The notes under the pieces are model-generated. The model was not told the origin of the DNA, did no database searches, and was given only the letters and a program-made list of their open reading frames with translations. The position numbers were made by a program, and so were the translations under genes. Below, one piece after another: positions 25,301-33,580 of a stretch of DNA of 64,000 bases (position 1 is the stretch's first letter; every line of letters starts with the position of its first letter). The DNA lies in assembly GCF_003149455.1 (NCBI RefSeq), contig NZ_QFFK01000011.1:1-64000 (forward strand). The letters are read 5' to 3'. The DNA comes from Chitinophaga deserti (lineage in GTDB: Bacteria > Bacteroidota > Bacteroidia > Chitinophagales > Chitinophagaceae).

Positions 25301-26800
25301 CGCCTGTGGTTCATCATCTTTGAAATAGAAGGAAGGCTCTTCCACCTTACCGATTAGCTCGGAGCTGAAGAGTAACCACGACAGCAGATTGTTCTGCCGG
25401 TCGTCTGCAAAAGTCCACAGCTTATCATCCACCACTGCCAACGATACATTGGCAGGCAGAGGCTTCCCATCCGGCCCGGTGGTACGGATCAGCAGCTCCA
25501 CCTTTTCCCTCGGGGCATATTTATCTTTAGCGGTTTTTAATTCAATTTTCATTTGCCGGTTGTGCCGGACAAATACCAGCCTTTCCGCCAGCGGGGTCCC
25601 TTGCATAGAATGCAGGGAAATACGTACTATGCCTGCAGGCAAATCATGTGTTGGGATGGATGCAATTTCATTACCACCTTTGATCTGTACAATCTGAGAA
25701 TTCACTTCCCTTTCCCGGAAATGCACACTCATCCGGCAGGGCAGACCATTGTTTGCAGCCAGGTAAACAAACACCTGCCGGTCGTCCTGCCAGCAACGCA
25801 TGCTTATTCCATTGGGTGATGCAGCGGGCAGGGGGTATTGCCGGGTGATGCCTGCAGGGGCCATTATCCGTGCAGTGTATCGTTTCCCTGCCTCCGGTGT
25901 GAATCCGAATTGCCCCATACCAAACCGGAGGGCCGTAAAGCGGGCTGCTATTGTACCGTTCTGGTCCAATATCTCACCCTGCACATCCGCAGGCTTGCCA
26001 TGCTCGTCTACGGCACGGAATGCTATATTGGAAGGGATTCCGGTAATCAGGGAGCCGCCTTCAGGCATAAACTGCAGGTCAATATCATTCAGCACTACCG
26101 GCACACTGCGGGAAATACTTTCGGTATACTGGTCGTGCTTCATCCTTATACGCAACAGCACATCGGTAGTATGCAGGGAATCCGGGAGTCGGAAGCGGAT
26201 AGTAGCTTTTCCGGTAGCATCCGTCACGAAGGTGCTTTCATTAACCGGCTTTCCGCTGACCAATACTTCATAACGTACCTCACGGCTGGCAAGGGGCTGG
26301 TCACTGATGCTGCGTACCTTGAAATTGGCCATCACTTCACTGCCAGGGCCATAGCCTTTCTGCGGAAAATCGAGCTGTAACAGGATGCGCGGGGCTACTA
26401 CCTTTTGCAGTGTGATATCTTTCGAAAACCAGGTGGAGTCCGATTCGTTGCGCATGTACTTTGTATAGGCCTTCACTTTGTAAATACCACCCTTTGCCTT
26501 GCCATCGAAGTAAAAAGAGCCTTCCGCAAATCCGTCTTTTACCCGAAACCGCTGCTCCTTCATCTTTTTACCATCCGGCCCATACCAGTCCACATACACC
26601 GCAGATGCCTGCAGTGAAGGCCGCAGATCGCTGCCCCGGGTAATATATGCCTTGAAATACACCAGATCGCCCGGCATAAAAAAATTATGGTTGAAATGGA
26701 TATATACTTTCTCTTTTGATGCCGCATATTCCTTCAGCTGCCCGGTACTATTGCCGGCAATCAGGATCAGGAATGTAATGAGATATAAGCAGTGACGCAT
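22304..26800 (-). CDS. Alpha-2-macroglobulin-like protein with an inserted SusC-type plug domain
   Basis: A 1498-residue secreted protein with signal peptide about 1-20. Macroglobulin-type beta domains run to about 480 (VYIHFNHNFFMPGDLVYFKA, MKIELKTAKDKYAPREKVEL). A SusC-style plug lies at about 665-790 (LQEVVTLGYGVSQKKEMLTG, VYYNGM, TRYGARSANGVLFINN). The A2M core resumes at about 840 with ETIYWKPDIFTDEKGEARIS and FHNSDAATTFRMVAEGIGYN. The thioester motif Cys-Phe-Glu-Gln is at 1049-1052 (coding 23645-23656), followed by an alpha-toroid thioester-like domain. A2M proteins trap proteases through the thioester. It starts 3 bp after the stop of the barrel gene. The role of the plug is unknown. 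Confidence 0.88.
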   Translation of the reverse strand: MRHCLYLITFLILIAGNSTGQLKEYAASKEKVYIHFNHNFFMPGDLVYFKAYITRGSDLRPSLQASAVYVDWYGPDGKKMKEQRFRVKDGFAEGSFYFDGKAKGGIYKVKAYTKYMRNESDSTWFSKDITLQKVVAPRILLQLDFPQKGYGPGSEVMANFKVRSISDQPLASREVRYEVLVSGKPVNESTFVTDATGKATIRFRLPDSLHTTDVLLRIRMKHDQYTESISRSVPVVLNDIDLQFMPEGGSLITGIPSNIAFRAVDEHGKPADVQGEILDQNGTIAARFTALRFGMGQFGFTPEAGKRYTARIMAPAGITRQYPLPAASPNGISMRCWQDDRQVFVYLAANNGLPCRMSVHFREREVNSQIVQIKGGNEIASIPTHDLPAGIVRISLHSMQGTPLAERLVFVRHNRQMKIELKTAKDKYAPREKVELLIRTTGPDGKPLPANVSLAVVDDKLWTFADDRQNNLLSWLLFSSELIGKVEEPSFYFKDDEPQALPALDLVMLTHGYRYFAPIPSVMQSGKLEYSYYDDHGIAGMVIDKKGRRVKFPLRFPVYLYDTYQPGKVAYAMADTNGFFRFEGLSLHRYYTVVAAPGKDAENLVIRMMEKSEVAAWEAIAAADTANVRTVIVPPADTVASAPAAAPSTVPLSGDLSLSLERTQQLQEVVTLGYGVSQKKEMLTGAVHVVTTTTIGNGFAGQLQGKAPGILIQQAANPLTGSLLHMRGTASLAGNGQPQVYYNGMFSSMADLDFVAPEIMDAYAIRDNVSTTRYGARSANGVLFINNRYWRQRSFSLPLTKPANLVVWDNIYANEQFTYVTKFYEPRYSRGGVWEHDDFRETIYWKPDIFTDEKGEARISFHNSDAATTFRMVAEGIGYNGVPGRAEATYAAIPRLAINLVLPKELLSGDLTVLQLHMKNNGAQEVNAEFKIEVPSFLELQKNEYRETLLPGASKLVEIPVKVLQAGYGNVIVYLRHNIRLGHYTLPITARERGFPRSLSISGSQSATHTINPGSIVPGSMRYSLQVFQHADEQLQEGMTALLREPHGCFEQVSATAYPNALILRYLDETGNARDGVRRKAIRYLKDGYEKLIKYETTEGGFEWFGRSPADLRLTALGLMEFAEMQRYVDVDPKMMQRTRDYLLSHRNGNGGFRHSWNPEQNTSFTGASNTYIVYAMAEAGMGDSILKEYEASLRYALSAKSDYQTAMMALAAHKMGKTDDYLRLMKLLEQPAADNVSAFYSSGMSLDVEVSALRALAMCKLPEPPVAKIAREIAAIMKSRRSWGYGSTQATVMALKAFMAYSKLLKHPQADPLSADMDGAKMELPETKASLADGRHIFRIQYPGTAEGKTYLLEADWRSLTPESEGSSPIQFNTLLEQDTVSTGSTVRMKITLRNTAAKSQPMVIAKVGIPGGLELQPWQLKEWTERNQVAYYEIFDGYLVLYWREFTAGEQKVLYLDLKANFAGKYNAQAGCAGLYYTPEQRNWQAGTVITVLPAR

Positions 26801-26803
26801 GCT

Positions 26804-29329
26804 TTAGAATTGAAGGTGAAGGGAACCGCCGTATTGCCTGTTGGAAGGAAGCCGGAAATAATCGAGGCCGGAGAAGCGCGACTGGTCATAAAGCTCCAGT
26901 CCGGGTGCTGACCCTGAATAGGCCTGCCATAGGAATATGTTCTCCGCAAAAAGGGAGAAAGTAACCTTGCACAGTTTGTATTGTATGAAAATCCAGTCGT
27001 AGGAAATGGCCGCTTTGCGCAGGTTGAGGAAAGAATTGTCTTCTATATAATTTTCTGCCACACCGCCCGGCCCATATCTTACCCAGCGGTTATCTTCCAC
27101 CGGCTGCTGCGGGTCATAGAAACGTACTGCCTGCTTATTTGGATGCCCTGATAATGTGACACCGGGAAACACATAGTCCGTCACTTCCCGCATTTCTCCT
27201 GATTGGGCAGAGCGCCCGTAATAGTCCAGTGTAGCGACGGTACCATTCCATACATCTCCGCCTTTCTGCCATTCTAATACAGTTTCCAGCCGGATGTTCC
27301 GGTACTTCACACCATTGTTCAGCGTAAATACGAAATCCGGCTTTGCATTGGCGATGATGCGTGTACCCGGCCCCCGTAGCGGGAAGCCGTCTTCCCCGAT
27401 CACCATTCTCCCGGCACCGTCGCGCAACCGGTAGCTGCCTGCAATGGCATCAATAGCATAGCCTTCCGCGAATATTTTATATACATCCCTGAACCCGGCC
27501 ACTGGCAATTCATTACTCCCGGGGTAGGCTTTAGTGACCAGGTGTTGCCAGGTGGAGAATGTTAGCGTATGGTAGGTAACGGGCTTTCTCTTCTCCCAGT
27601 AATCATATGGGTTGTGGTTGTAGGAGATTTCAATATCCAGCCCTTCGCGGGTATGATTACCCAGTGTGCGGAGTGCCAGTGCTCCGTTTAAGGGTATGGC
27701 CGCCACATCTCCTTTCGTTTGTAACTGCAGCAGGGTAACCCCGAGCCTTAATTTGTGCTCTATGTTCACCGTCAGCTTACCGATCCATTCCGATTTGCGG
27801 ATGGCTGATTGTCCGTCGAACGCAGGCACTTCCGTGCCGGCGGTAAAAGCGGCGGAGTTGTAACTTTCATATGCCAGAAGCCCCCCGGCTGCCAGCGACT
27901 CACTGATGTTCTTCTCTGCTGCGCTGCGGCGGTGGGAGAGGGAGGCTTCAAATACTACTCCGTCGGGGTCCCATTTAACGAACCCTTTAAAGAAGGGCAG
28001 CAAGGGAGCACGTTTGGCCAGTGTATTAGACCCGTACATTTCAACTCCCGCATCCAGTCCGCCGTTTAATTCATATCCTTTGAACTGAAGATGAGTAGTG
28101 GCTGCCGCCTGATGTGTGCTGCGCTGGTATTCATATAAACCGGCCGGTGCATTTCCCTGATAAGCGATACGGGTTTTATCATCATTAAAAGTATAGTTAA
28201 GCCGGAACTGCAGTCCTACGGTTTGATAAGACGCAATGGCTTCGAAATGCGCTTCGGACCTGAACTGCCAGCTCCTGTCGCGCTGATTGCGGTAAAGCGA
28301 CTGACCACCGGGGAACACCACGCTCCCTGCCTTCCATATTGCTGCATTGGTATCGTCTCCTGAGCTGTATATCTGATCGGCCTCCACGGTAAACTTCCCC
28401 ATTTTGCCCTGTGCCATTACATTGGCCGACTTGTTATGATACCAGGCATACTGTCCGTTATCCGCCAGTAAAAACCAGGGGTTATCCATTCCGGTGCCGG
28501 GTGCATTGTTTGTGGCGGTAATTCCGTGGCGGAGATCGAAGGTAGGCGGGGAGAGGAGGCTTTGCCGGTATACATGCTGCAGGAAGCCATGGCGGTTGGG
28601 ATTGGATTGCCGTCCGCCGGAATACATGAATCCCGCCCCCAGTGTCCAAAAACGGGGATATACCGAAGCGGCAGCCATAAACCTGTTATGGTGGTTGCTG
28701 TTTTGAGGAATAACCAGCGCCTCAGCCTCCTGCTCAGCTTCAAGTGAAAAGGAGGCTATCCGTCCACGGGCGGTTTGCAGTAAACCATCGGCTGTTAGAC
28801 GATGGCCAATAGCTGTGCCTGTTCTGAATATTCCGTTATCATATGTCCGGGCAGGCATTCCATTCCCTGTACCTTTAGGTACCAGCCTGCCGTTACCATC
28901 GTAAGGATAGGGAAGGCCATTGAATTCCAGTGTACTGATAGCAGGACCGTAGCTGAAAGGTTCCCCTGTTTCGGCTCCCTGCCATCGGAGGCTTCCGCCG
29001 GAAGCACTGCCCTGCGCATATTTGGTTTGCAGGGCAGGCTGCCTTCCGGCACGGCGGATACCTGCAGTAATGAGGTAACTGCCGCCCAGCGAGAGAGTAT
29101 AGGGATGAAAGCGGTCGAAATGTATGGTACTGTCCACCACCTGGATGCGGCGTATTTCCGAACCCTGCTTCAGCTTCAGGCGGTATGGACTAAAGCGCAG
29201 GTTGGAAGGATCACCCGCCGGTTGTTGGGCTCCCACCGTATCCTGCCTGATGAGGCGCAGGTAAGCCGGGGTTTTATCCTGTGCCGTGGCCAACACAGGA
29301 AATAGCATTAATATGTACAGGGCACGCAT
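26804..29329 (-). CDS. SusC-like outer-membrane beta-barrel lacking a plug domain
   Basis: 841 residues from the ATG at 29329 (signal peptide MRALYILMLFPVLATAQ); an ATG at 29356 would add nine. After about 150 residues the sequence is a continuous run of amphipathic strands with aromatic girdles, ending in YFRLPSNRQYGGSLHLQF as SusC barrels do. The late-barrel features ENIFLWQAYSG and ENYIEDNSFLNLRKAAISYD are typical. No carboxypeptidase-like domain or plug signature (GYG..., YGARG.NGV) is present; both plug signatures occur instead in the next gene, 3 bp downstream. It is probably an outer-membrane pore or anchor that works with that protein. First gene of the operon. Confidence 0.82.
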   Translation of the reverse strand: MRALYILMLFPVLATAQDKTPAYLRLIRQDTVGAQQPAGDPSNLRFSPYRLKLKQGSEIRRIQVVDSTIHFDRFHPYTLSLGGSYLITAGIRRAGRQPALQTKYAQGSASGGSLRWQGAETGEPFSYGPAISTLEFNGLPYPYDGNGRLVPKGTGNGMPARTYDNGIFRTGTAIGHRLTADGLLQTARGRIASFSLEAEQEAEALVIPQNSNHHNRFMAAASVYPRFWTLGAGFMYSGGRQSNPNRHGFLQHVYRQSLLSPPTFDLRHGITATNNAPGTGMDNPWFLLADNGQYAWYHNKSANVMAQGKMGKFTVEADQIYSSGDDTNAAIWKAGSVVFPGGQSLYRNQRDRSWQFRSEAHFEAIASYQTVGLQFRLNYTFNDDKTRIAYQGNAPAGLYEYQRSTHQAAATTHLQFKGYELNGGLDAGVEMYGSNTLAKRAPLLPFFKGFVKWDPDGVVFEASLSHRRSAAEKNISESLAAGGLLAYESYNSAAFTAGTEVPAFDGQSAIRKSEWIGKLTVNIEHKLRLGVTLLQLQTKGDVAAIPLNGALALRTLGNHTREGLDIEISYNHNPYDYWEKRKPVTYHTLTFSTWQHLVTKAYPGSNELPVAGFRDVYKIFAEGYAIDAIAGSYRLRDGAGRMVIGEDGFPLRGPGTRIIANAKPDFVFTLNNGVKYRNIRLETVLEWQKGGDVWNGTVATLDYYGRSAQSGEMREVTDYVFPGVTLSGHPNKQAVRFYDPQQPVEDNRWVRYGPGGVAENYIEDNSFLNLRKAAISYDWIFIQYKLCKVTFSLFAENIFLWQAYSGSAPGLELYDQSRFSGLDYFRLPSNRQYGGSLHLQF

Positions 29330-29487
29330 GGTCAGGGAGTTAGTTATTGGTTGCATCCTGTGGATGCGGGTAATTTCCCGTTTCCATAACCGCAGTTAAA
29401 AAAGATTTGTATCTTGTACGGAAATGTTACTACAACTGTTTACCGGCATTAGCGAGACAATTGAGCCGACTTTTTAACCCTCAGTGA

Positions 29488-31263
29488 ATGAAAAACTGGA
29501 TCCCTGGCCGACGATCCCTCCTGAAGAGAATCCTGCAATATTGGATCAACACAGGCACAGAAGGGGTAACCAATCCCCGTGTGCGTCGTGGTATCGTCAT
29601 TATCAATACCCTGTCGCTGCTCACTGCATTTCTGATTGCCGTGATAGCTTCCCTGCTGTACTGGTTTACCGGTTCGCTACTGATACTGATACCTTCGGGT
29701 ATTGAATGCCTGTGCTGGCTGGGCGTTATATACCTCAATCACCTGGGCAGGCACTCCCTTGCCAGCGTTGCCACCCTCGTTATCCACTGTACATTCGCAG
29801 TTTATTTCGGAGCCGTACTGGGCAATGCCATGCCAATTGAGATGATCACGGCATTCCTGCTGACCTTCCTGATAGGGGCTTCCTTTATCGTATTTAAGCA
29901 GAAGAACCTCCGGCTCATTACCCTCTGCTCCGCCATTGCCCTCCTTGTGGCCGTGGAAGCCAACTACTTCTTCAATATTGTAACGCCCATATACGTACTG
30001 CCCGCCAACATGCCCATCCTCAAAATGGCCTGCTGGGCAGGGATGCTGGCATTGATGGGATATGTTACTTTCTTCATTATCCGGCAGAACGATATGTTCC
30101 TCCGGGAAAACGAAGTACTCCTTTCTGCCTTACAGAAGGCGGATGCTGCCAAAACCAAGTTCCTCCGGGAAACCAGCCACGAGATCCGTACCCCGCTCAA
30201 TGCAGTATTCGGCATCGCCCAGCTGCTGAACGAAAGGAAGATGCAGATAGGAGACCCTGCTCTGCGGGAAGAGATCGAATACCTCTATGCCGCCAGTTAC
30301 CTCTCGAGGGAAATCATCAATAACGTGCTGGACCTTGCCAAGATAGAGGCCGGTATGCTCGATGAGCCCCATCCCGCACCGCTACGGCTGCGCGACTCTC
30401 TGGAAGCCAGCGTGGCCATCAACCGCTACGTGGCCAATACCCGTAATGTGCGCATCCAGCTGCAGATAGACGCCGCCCTGCCTGAATGGATCATTTCCGA
30501 CCGTATATTCCTCGCCAAAATCATCAATAACCTCCTTTCCAATGCCGTGAAGTTCGCCCCCAACGGCTCCCCCGTGGATGTGCGACTTACCCTGGAAGAT
30601 GGCCGTATTGCAGGTACCATCCGGAACGAAGGCACCATCCGCCCCGATAAGCTAGCCAGCATGTTCCAGCCCTTTGTAGCGGAAAGGAATGGCGAAGTGG
30701 AAGGTACCGGCCTCGGCCTGCAGATCACCCGGCAGCTTACAGAGCGCCTGGGTGGTGAGGTATCTGCCCGTAACAACGGAGACCATACCGAACTATGCTT
30801 CTTCCTGCCCCTGGTTACCGCCAATGGCGCTGCCAAGGAACATGAAGGCAACAGCCGCAGGGCAGCACGCTTTGAGGGCTATACCGTACTGGTGGTGGAA
30901 GATGATGTGATCAGCCGACATGTGCTCCACCGGTATTTATCTGATGCCGGAGCCACCGTGCTTGTTGCAGAAAACGGAGAGGAGGGCCTCCAGCTGCTGG
31001 GCGTCACCATCCCCGACCTCGTAATCTCCGACAGTCACCTCCCCGGCATACAGGGGGCCGATGTACTGCAGCATATCCGTAAACAACCCGCTTTAAGCCA
31101 CCTCCCCGTCATCATCGCTTCGGGCGATGCCTTTAATGAAGCCCGCGAAAGCATGCTGGGCCTGGGTGCCAGCGATTATCTCGTGAAACCTTTCCTGTAT
31201 ACCGACCTCCAGTCTATGCTCGAAAAACACCTTCCGGCCCGCAAGCGCCAGGCCGTAGGATAG
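29488..31263 (+). CDS. Hybrid sensor histidine kinase / response regulator
   Basis: 591 residues: six hydrophobic segments within residues 35-200 form a membrane input domain with almost no periplasmic loops. Then comes HisKA with phospho-acceptor His231 in SHEIRTPLNAVFG, HATPase_c (NNLLSNAVKFAPNG, GEVEGTGLGLQITRQL), and a C-terminal receiver domain with EDD at 471-473 and the phospho-acceptor Asp515 in LVISDSHLPG. There is no DNA-binding output, so it must pass phosphate on or regulate itself. It is divergent from the barrel gene. Signal unknown. Confidence 0.93.
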   Translation: MKNWIPGRRSLLKRILQYWINTGTEGVTNPRVRRGIVIINTLSLLTAFLIAVIASLLYWFTGSLLILIPSGIECLCWLGVIYLNHLGRHSLASVATLVIHCTFAVYFGAVLGNAMPIEMITAFLLTFLIGASFIVFKQKNLRLITLCSAIALLVAVEANYFFNIVTPIYVLPANMPILKMACWAGMLALMGYVTFFIIRQNDMFLRENEVLLSALQKADAAKTKFLRETSHEIRTPLNAVFGIAQLLNERKMQIGDPALREEIEYLYAASYLSREIINNVLDLAKIEAGMLDEPHPAPLRLRDSLEASVAINRYVANTRNVRIQLQIDAALPEWIISDRIFLAKIINNLLSNAVKFAPNGSPVDVRLTLEDGRIAGTIRNEGTIRPDKLASMFQPFVAERNGEVEGTGLGLQITRQLTERLGGEVSARNNGDHTELCFFLPLVTANGAAKEHEGNSRRAARFEGYTVLVVEDDVISRHVLHRYLSDAGATVLVAENGEEGLQLLGVTIPDLVISDSHLPGIQGADVLQHIRKQPALSHLPVIIASGDAFNEARESMLGLGASDYLVKPFLYTDLQSMLEKHLPARKRQAVG

Positions 31264-31351
31264 CCGATTCCACACATTCCCAATGATTTGCTGCTGAAAT
31301 ATTCTAATTTTAGTGAGACACTTTTTTCTCCACCTGTCTATCACTAATATT

Positions 31352-32260
31352 ATGATTTACCTATGCAAATCGGCGGTTTCCGCCTCCATGCGCGAATTGT
31401 ACCTTATCTGGCGCTTCATCAATAATGATATCTGGGACACCGTCATCCCCTGTATGATCACCTTTATTGCGGCCTGGGTATACGTGGGAAAGCCCATGTC
31501 GGAGTTCCCCCAGTATTTCTTTTATTCGGCCGTATATACACTGCTGTATATTCTCACTTTCTGCATCGCCAACCAGGTGAACTCTGTGGAAGAAGACCGG
31601 ATCAATAAGCCCGACCGTCCGCTGGTACAGGGTCTTATCTCCGAAGCAGAAACACGCAAACGCCTCCGGATCTATAATATCCTTTTCCTGATAGTGGCCG
31701 CCTTTCTCCACGTGCTGCCCCTGGCCGCCGCCTGGATGGTGGTTACCCAGATGCTATGTAAATGGGGCTGCAGCAACCATTGGTTCACCAAAAACGTGGT
31801 TTGTATTTCCCTCGGCACCGTTACCCTGCTGGCTGCGGAATGGAGCATTGTAGGGGATGTGGGCGCCAAAGCCTGGTACTTCATTATTGCCATCAGCCTG
31901 TGGGCCGGCTTCGGCCTCCCTGTTCAGGATATGCGTGACCAGACGGGTGATGCCATCATGGGCCGTAAAACACTCCCCCTGGCCGTAGGCGATAAAATGG
32001 CCAGGGTATTACTGAGTGCATGGTTCTTAGCAGGTTCTCCGTTCGTGTACTTCTGCATCTTCTGGTCGCAGGCGCCGCTGAGCGAGATCTTCGGGAGCAT
32101 TGTGCTCACAGGCATCCTCATCGCACAAACCTTATGGCATTGGGGCATAGCCCTCCGGCTCTGGCTCTATAAAACACCGAAGGCCGATGATCAGACGTAC
32201 CACTGGTTCGTGTACCTGTTCATCGTCACCATTCCCATGATATGCCTGTTCCCGCACTGA
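31352..32260 (+). CDS. UbiA-family prenyltransferase-like membrane protein
   Basis: A polytopic membrane protein of about 302 residues with eight or nine helices. The first UbiA Asp-rich motif reads NQVNSVEEDRINKPDRPL and the second VQDMRDQTGDAIMGRKTLPL, both with the acidic residues that bind Mg-prenyl-diphosphate. UbiA enzymes prenylate aromatic or other acceptors in the membrane; which acceptor is used here cannot be told. The frame is open from 31313, and starts at 31352 (MIYLCKSAV) and 31388 (MRELYLIWRF) are both plausible. It lies 88 bp after the hybrid kinase, same strand. Confidence 0.83.
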   Translation: MIYLCKSAVSASMRELYLIWRFINNDIWDTVIPCMITFIAAWVYVGKPMSEFPQYFFYSAVYTLLYILTFCIANQVNSVEEDRINKPDRPLVQGLISEAETRKRLRIYNILFLIVAAFLHVLPLAAAWMVVTQMLCKWGCSNHWFTKNVVCISLGTVTLLAAEWSIVGDVGAKAWYFIIAISLWAGFGLPVQDMRDQTGDAIMGRKTLPLAVGDKMARVLLSAWFLAGSPFVYFCIFWSQAPLSEIFGSIVLTGILIAQTLWHWGIALRLWLYKTPKADDQTYHWFVYLFIVTIPMICLFPH

Positions 32261-32313
32261 CGAAGATCATCTGCCGGCTGTCCGTAATCATTCCCGGGCA
32301 GGGCAGGGGGCTG

Positions 32314-32321
32314 TACTTTTG
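32314..32321 (+). promoter_or_regulatory. -7 promoter box upstream of the YtxH-like gene
   Basis: TACTTTTG fits the phylum's TAnnTTTG box, 35 bp upstream of the ATG at 32356. No TTG is found at the matching distance upstream. Confidence 0.45.
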
Positions 32322-32355
32322 TGTTATCAATATGAACGATTAAAAACGCAACACT

Positions 32356-32538
32356 ATGAAGAAGACTTTGAAAACTGCAGCCGTGCTGAGTGCCGGTATG
32401 ATAGTAGGAGCAGCATTAGGTGTTTTGTACGCCCCTTATAAAGGCGCTAAATCGCGCAGAAGGATTGCAAAATGGACGACAGAAAATAAGGATCTGCTGA
32501 TGGCTAAACTCCGCCAGCACGATCTGTCACATAACTAG
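32356..32538 (+). CDS. YtxH-like small membrane protein
   Basis: 60 residues: one N-terminal glycine-rich helix (AAVLSAGMIVGAALGVLYAP) followed directly by the family's YKGAKSRRRIAKW block and a charged tail. This is the YtxH-type layout (GxxxGxLxAPxxGxxxR). Such proteins are small membrane-anchored stress proteins of poorly defined role. It stands alone with its own promoter box and terminator. Confidence 0.82.
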   Translation: MKKTLKTAAVLSAGMIVGAALGVLYAPYKGAKSRRRIAKWTTENKDLLMAKLRQHDLSHN

Positions 32539-32568
32539 CATAATATTTCGGGGTTTGTTTTAAACAAG

Positions 32569-32603
32569 GATCGCCGGCCTGAGAAGGTCGGCGATCGTCT
32601 TTT
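32569..32603 (+). terminator. Terminator after the YtxH-like gene
   Basis: An 11-bp stem GATCGCCGGCC / GGTCGGCGATC with one G-U pair, followed by GTCTTTTC. Confidence 0.8.
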
Positions 32604-32617
32604 CATGGGATAACGGC

Positions 32618-32977
32618 TCAGGATGCGGCAGACGCTTTCTTAGCGGTAGCGCGTTTAGCCGTAGATTTCTTTGTGCCGGATTTTGCGGTGGACTTAGTAC
32701 TACCTTTCTTAGGGCCCGGTTTAGATGCTGCTTTACGCGTTGTTTTCTTAGCACCGGTTTTAGCAGCAGCCTTTTTAGGAGATGCAGCTTTCTTTGCAGC
32801 GGCTTTCTTCTTAGGAACTTTCCCGCCTTCTTCCCTCGCTTCGCTTAAACCGATAGCGATGGCCTGTTTAGGGTCGGTTACCTTCTTGCCGCTACGGCCG
32901 CTTTTCAGCTTGCCTTCTTTCATCTCATGCATGGCCCTTTCCACCTTCTCCACACTCTTTTTACCATACTTTGCCAT
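32618..32977 (-). CDS. DUF6496-type protein with histone H1-like tail
   Basis: 119 residues, very basic. The N-terminal 55 residues form the conserved head (KYGKKSVEKVERAMHEMKEG, SGRSGKKVTDPKQAIAIGLS). The remaining half is a low-complexity Lys/Ala/Thr/Ser/Pro tail with repeated KKAAAK-like units, resembling histone H1 and bacterial H1-like proteins. Such tails bind DNA non-specifically, so a nucleoid role is plausible but inferred. It is convergent with the YtxH-like gene. Confidence 0.82.
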   Translation of the reverse strand: MAKYGKKSVEKVERAMHEMKEGKLKSGRSGKKVTDPKQAIAIGLSEAREEGGKVPKKKAAAKKAASPKKAAAKTGAKKTTRKAASKPGPKKGSTKSTAKSGTKKSTAKRATAKKASAAS

Positions 32978-33057
32978 ATATTTGAGTTTAGGGAATCCGC
33001 TTCAAATTACAGGCCATATCGTGGCATGCCTTTTTCTTTACTACCCAAAATTCATAT

Positions 33058-33489
33058 ATGACCCAAAAAAGTTACTTACTCACCGGAATCGCATCCCTGC
33101 TGGTTCATATCGGCGCCTCCGCACAGGCCATTTACAAAATCAAACTCACGAATCTCGAAAACAAAAAAGGTGATGTCTATATAGGATGGTACACCAATTC
33201 CTCCGACTTCATGAAGCCCGCAAAGGCCACACTGGCGAAGATAGTACCGGTTAACGGGAAAGGGGAAGTAACCGTAACATTCGATAAAGTACCCTCCGGC
33301 AAATATGCCATCAGCGCATTTCTGGATGAGAACGGCGACAAGGATCTCAACCTCAGTTTCTTCGGTAAACCTGTCGAAAAATATGGTTTCTCCAACAGCA
33401 TACGCCCTTCCATGCGGCCCGCGTTTTTCAGTGAAGCGGCCTTTGATGTGAATGGCAAGAACGGGGAAATGACGATAGAGCTGAAATAA
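33058..33489 (+). CDS. DUF2141 secreted protein
   Basis: 143 residues with a signal peptide (LTGIASLLVHIGASAQA) and one beta-sandwich domain. The family's features are GDVYIGWYTNSSDF, the central FDKVPSGKYAISAFLDENGD and the C-terminal GFSNSIRPSMRPAFFSEAAF. DUF2141 proteins are exported and of unknown function. It is followed 91 bp later by a DUF2490 gene on the same strand. Confidence 0.88.
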   Translation: MTQKSYLLTGIASLLVHIGASAQAIYKIKLTNLENKKGDVYIGWYTNSSDFMKPAKATLAKIVPVNGKGEVTVTFDKVPSGKYAISAFLDENGDKDLNLSFFGKPVEKYGFSNSIRPSMRPAFFSEAAFDVNGKNGEMTIELK

Positions 33490-33580
33490 AGGCTGTGGAA
33501 GTATCACCCCATCCTGCGCAGGATTACCGCAACCAATCTGCCCCAATGGTTGTTGTAATGGGTAAACCCGAACTTCTGTT

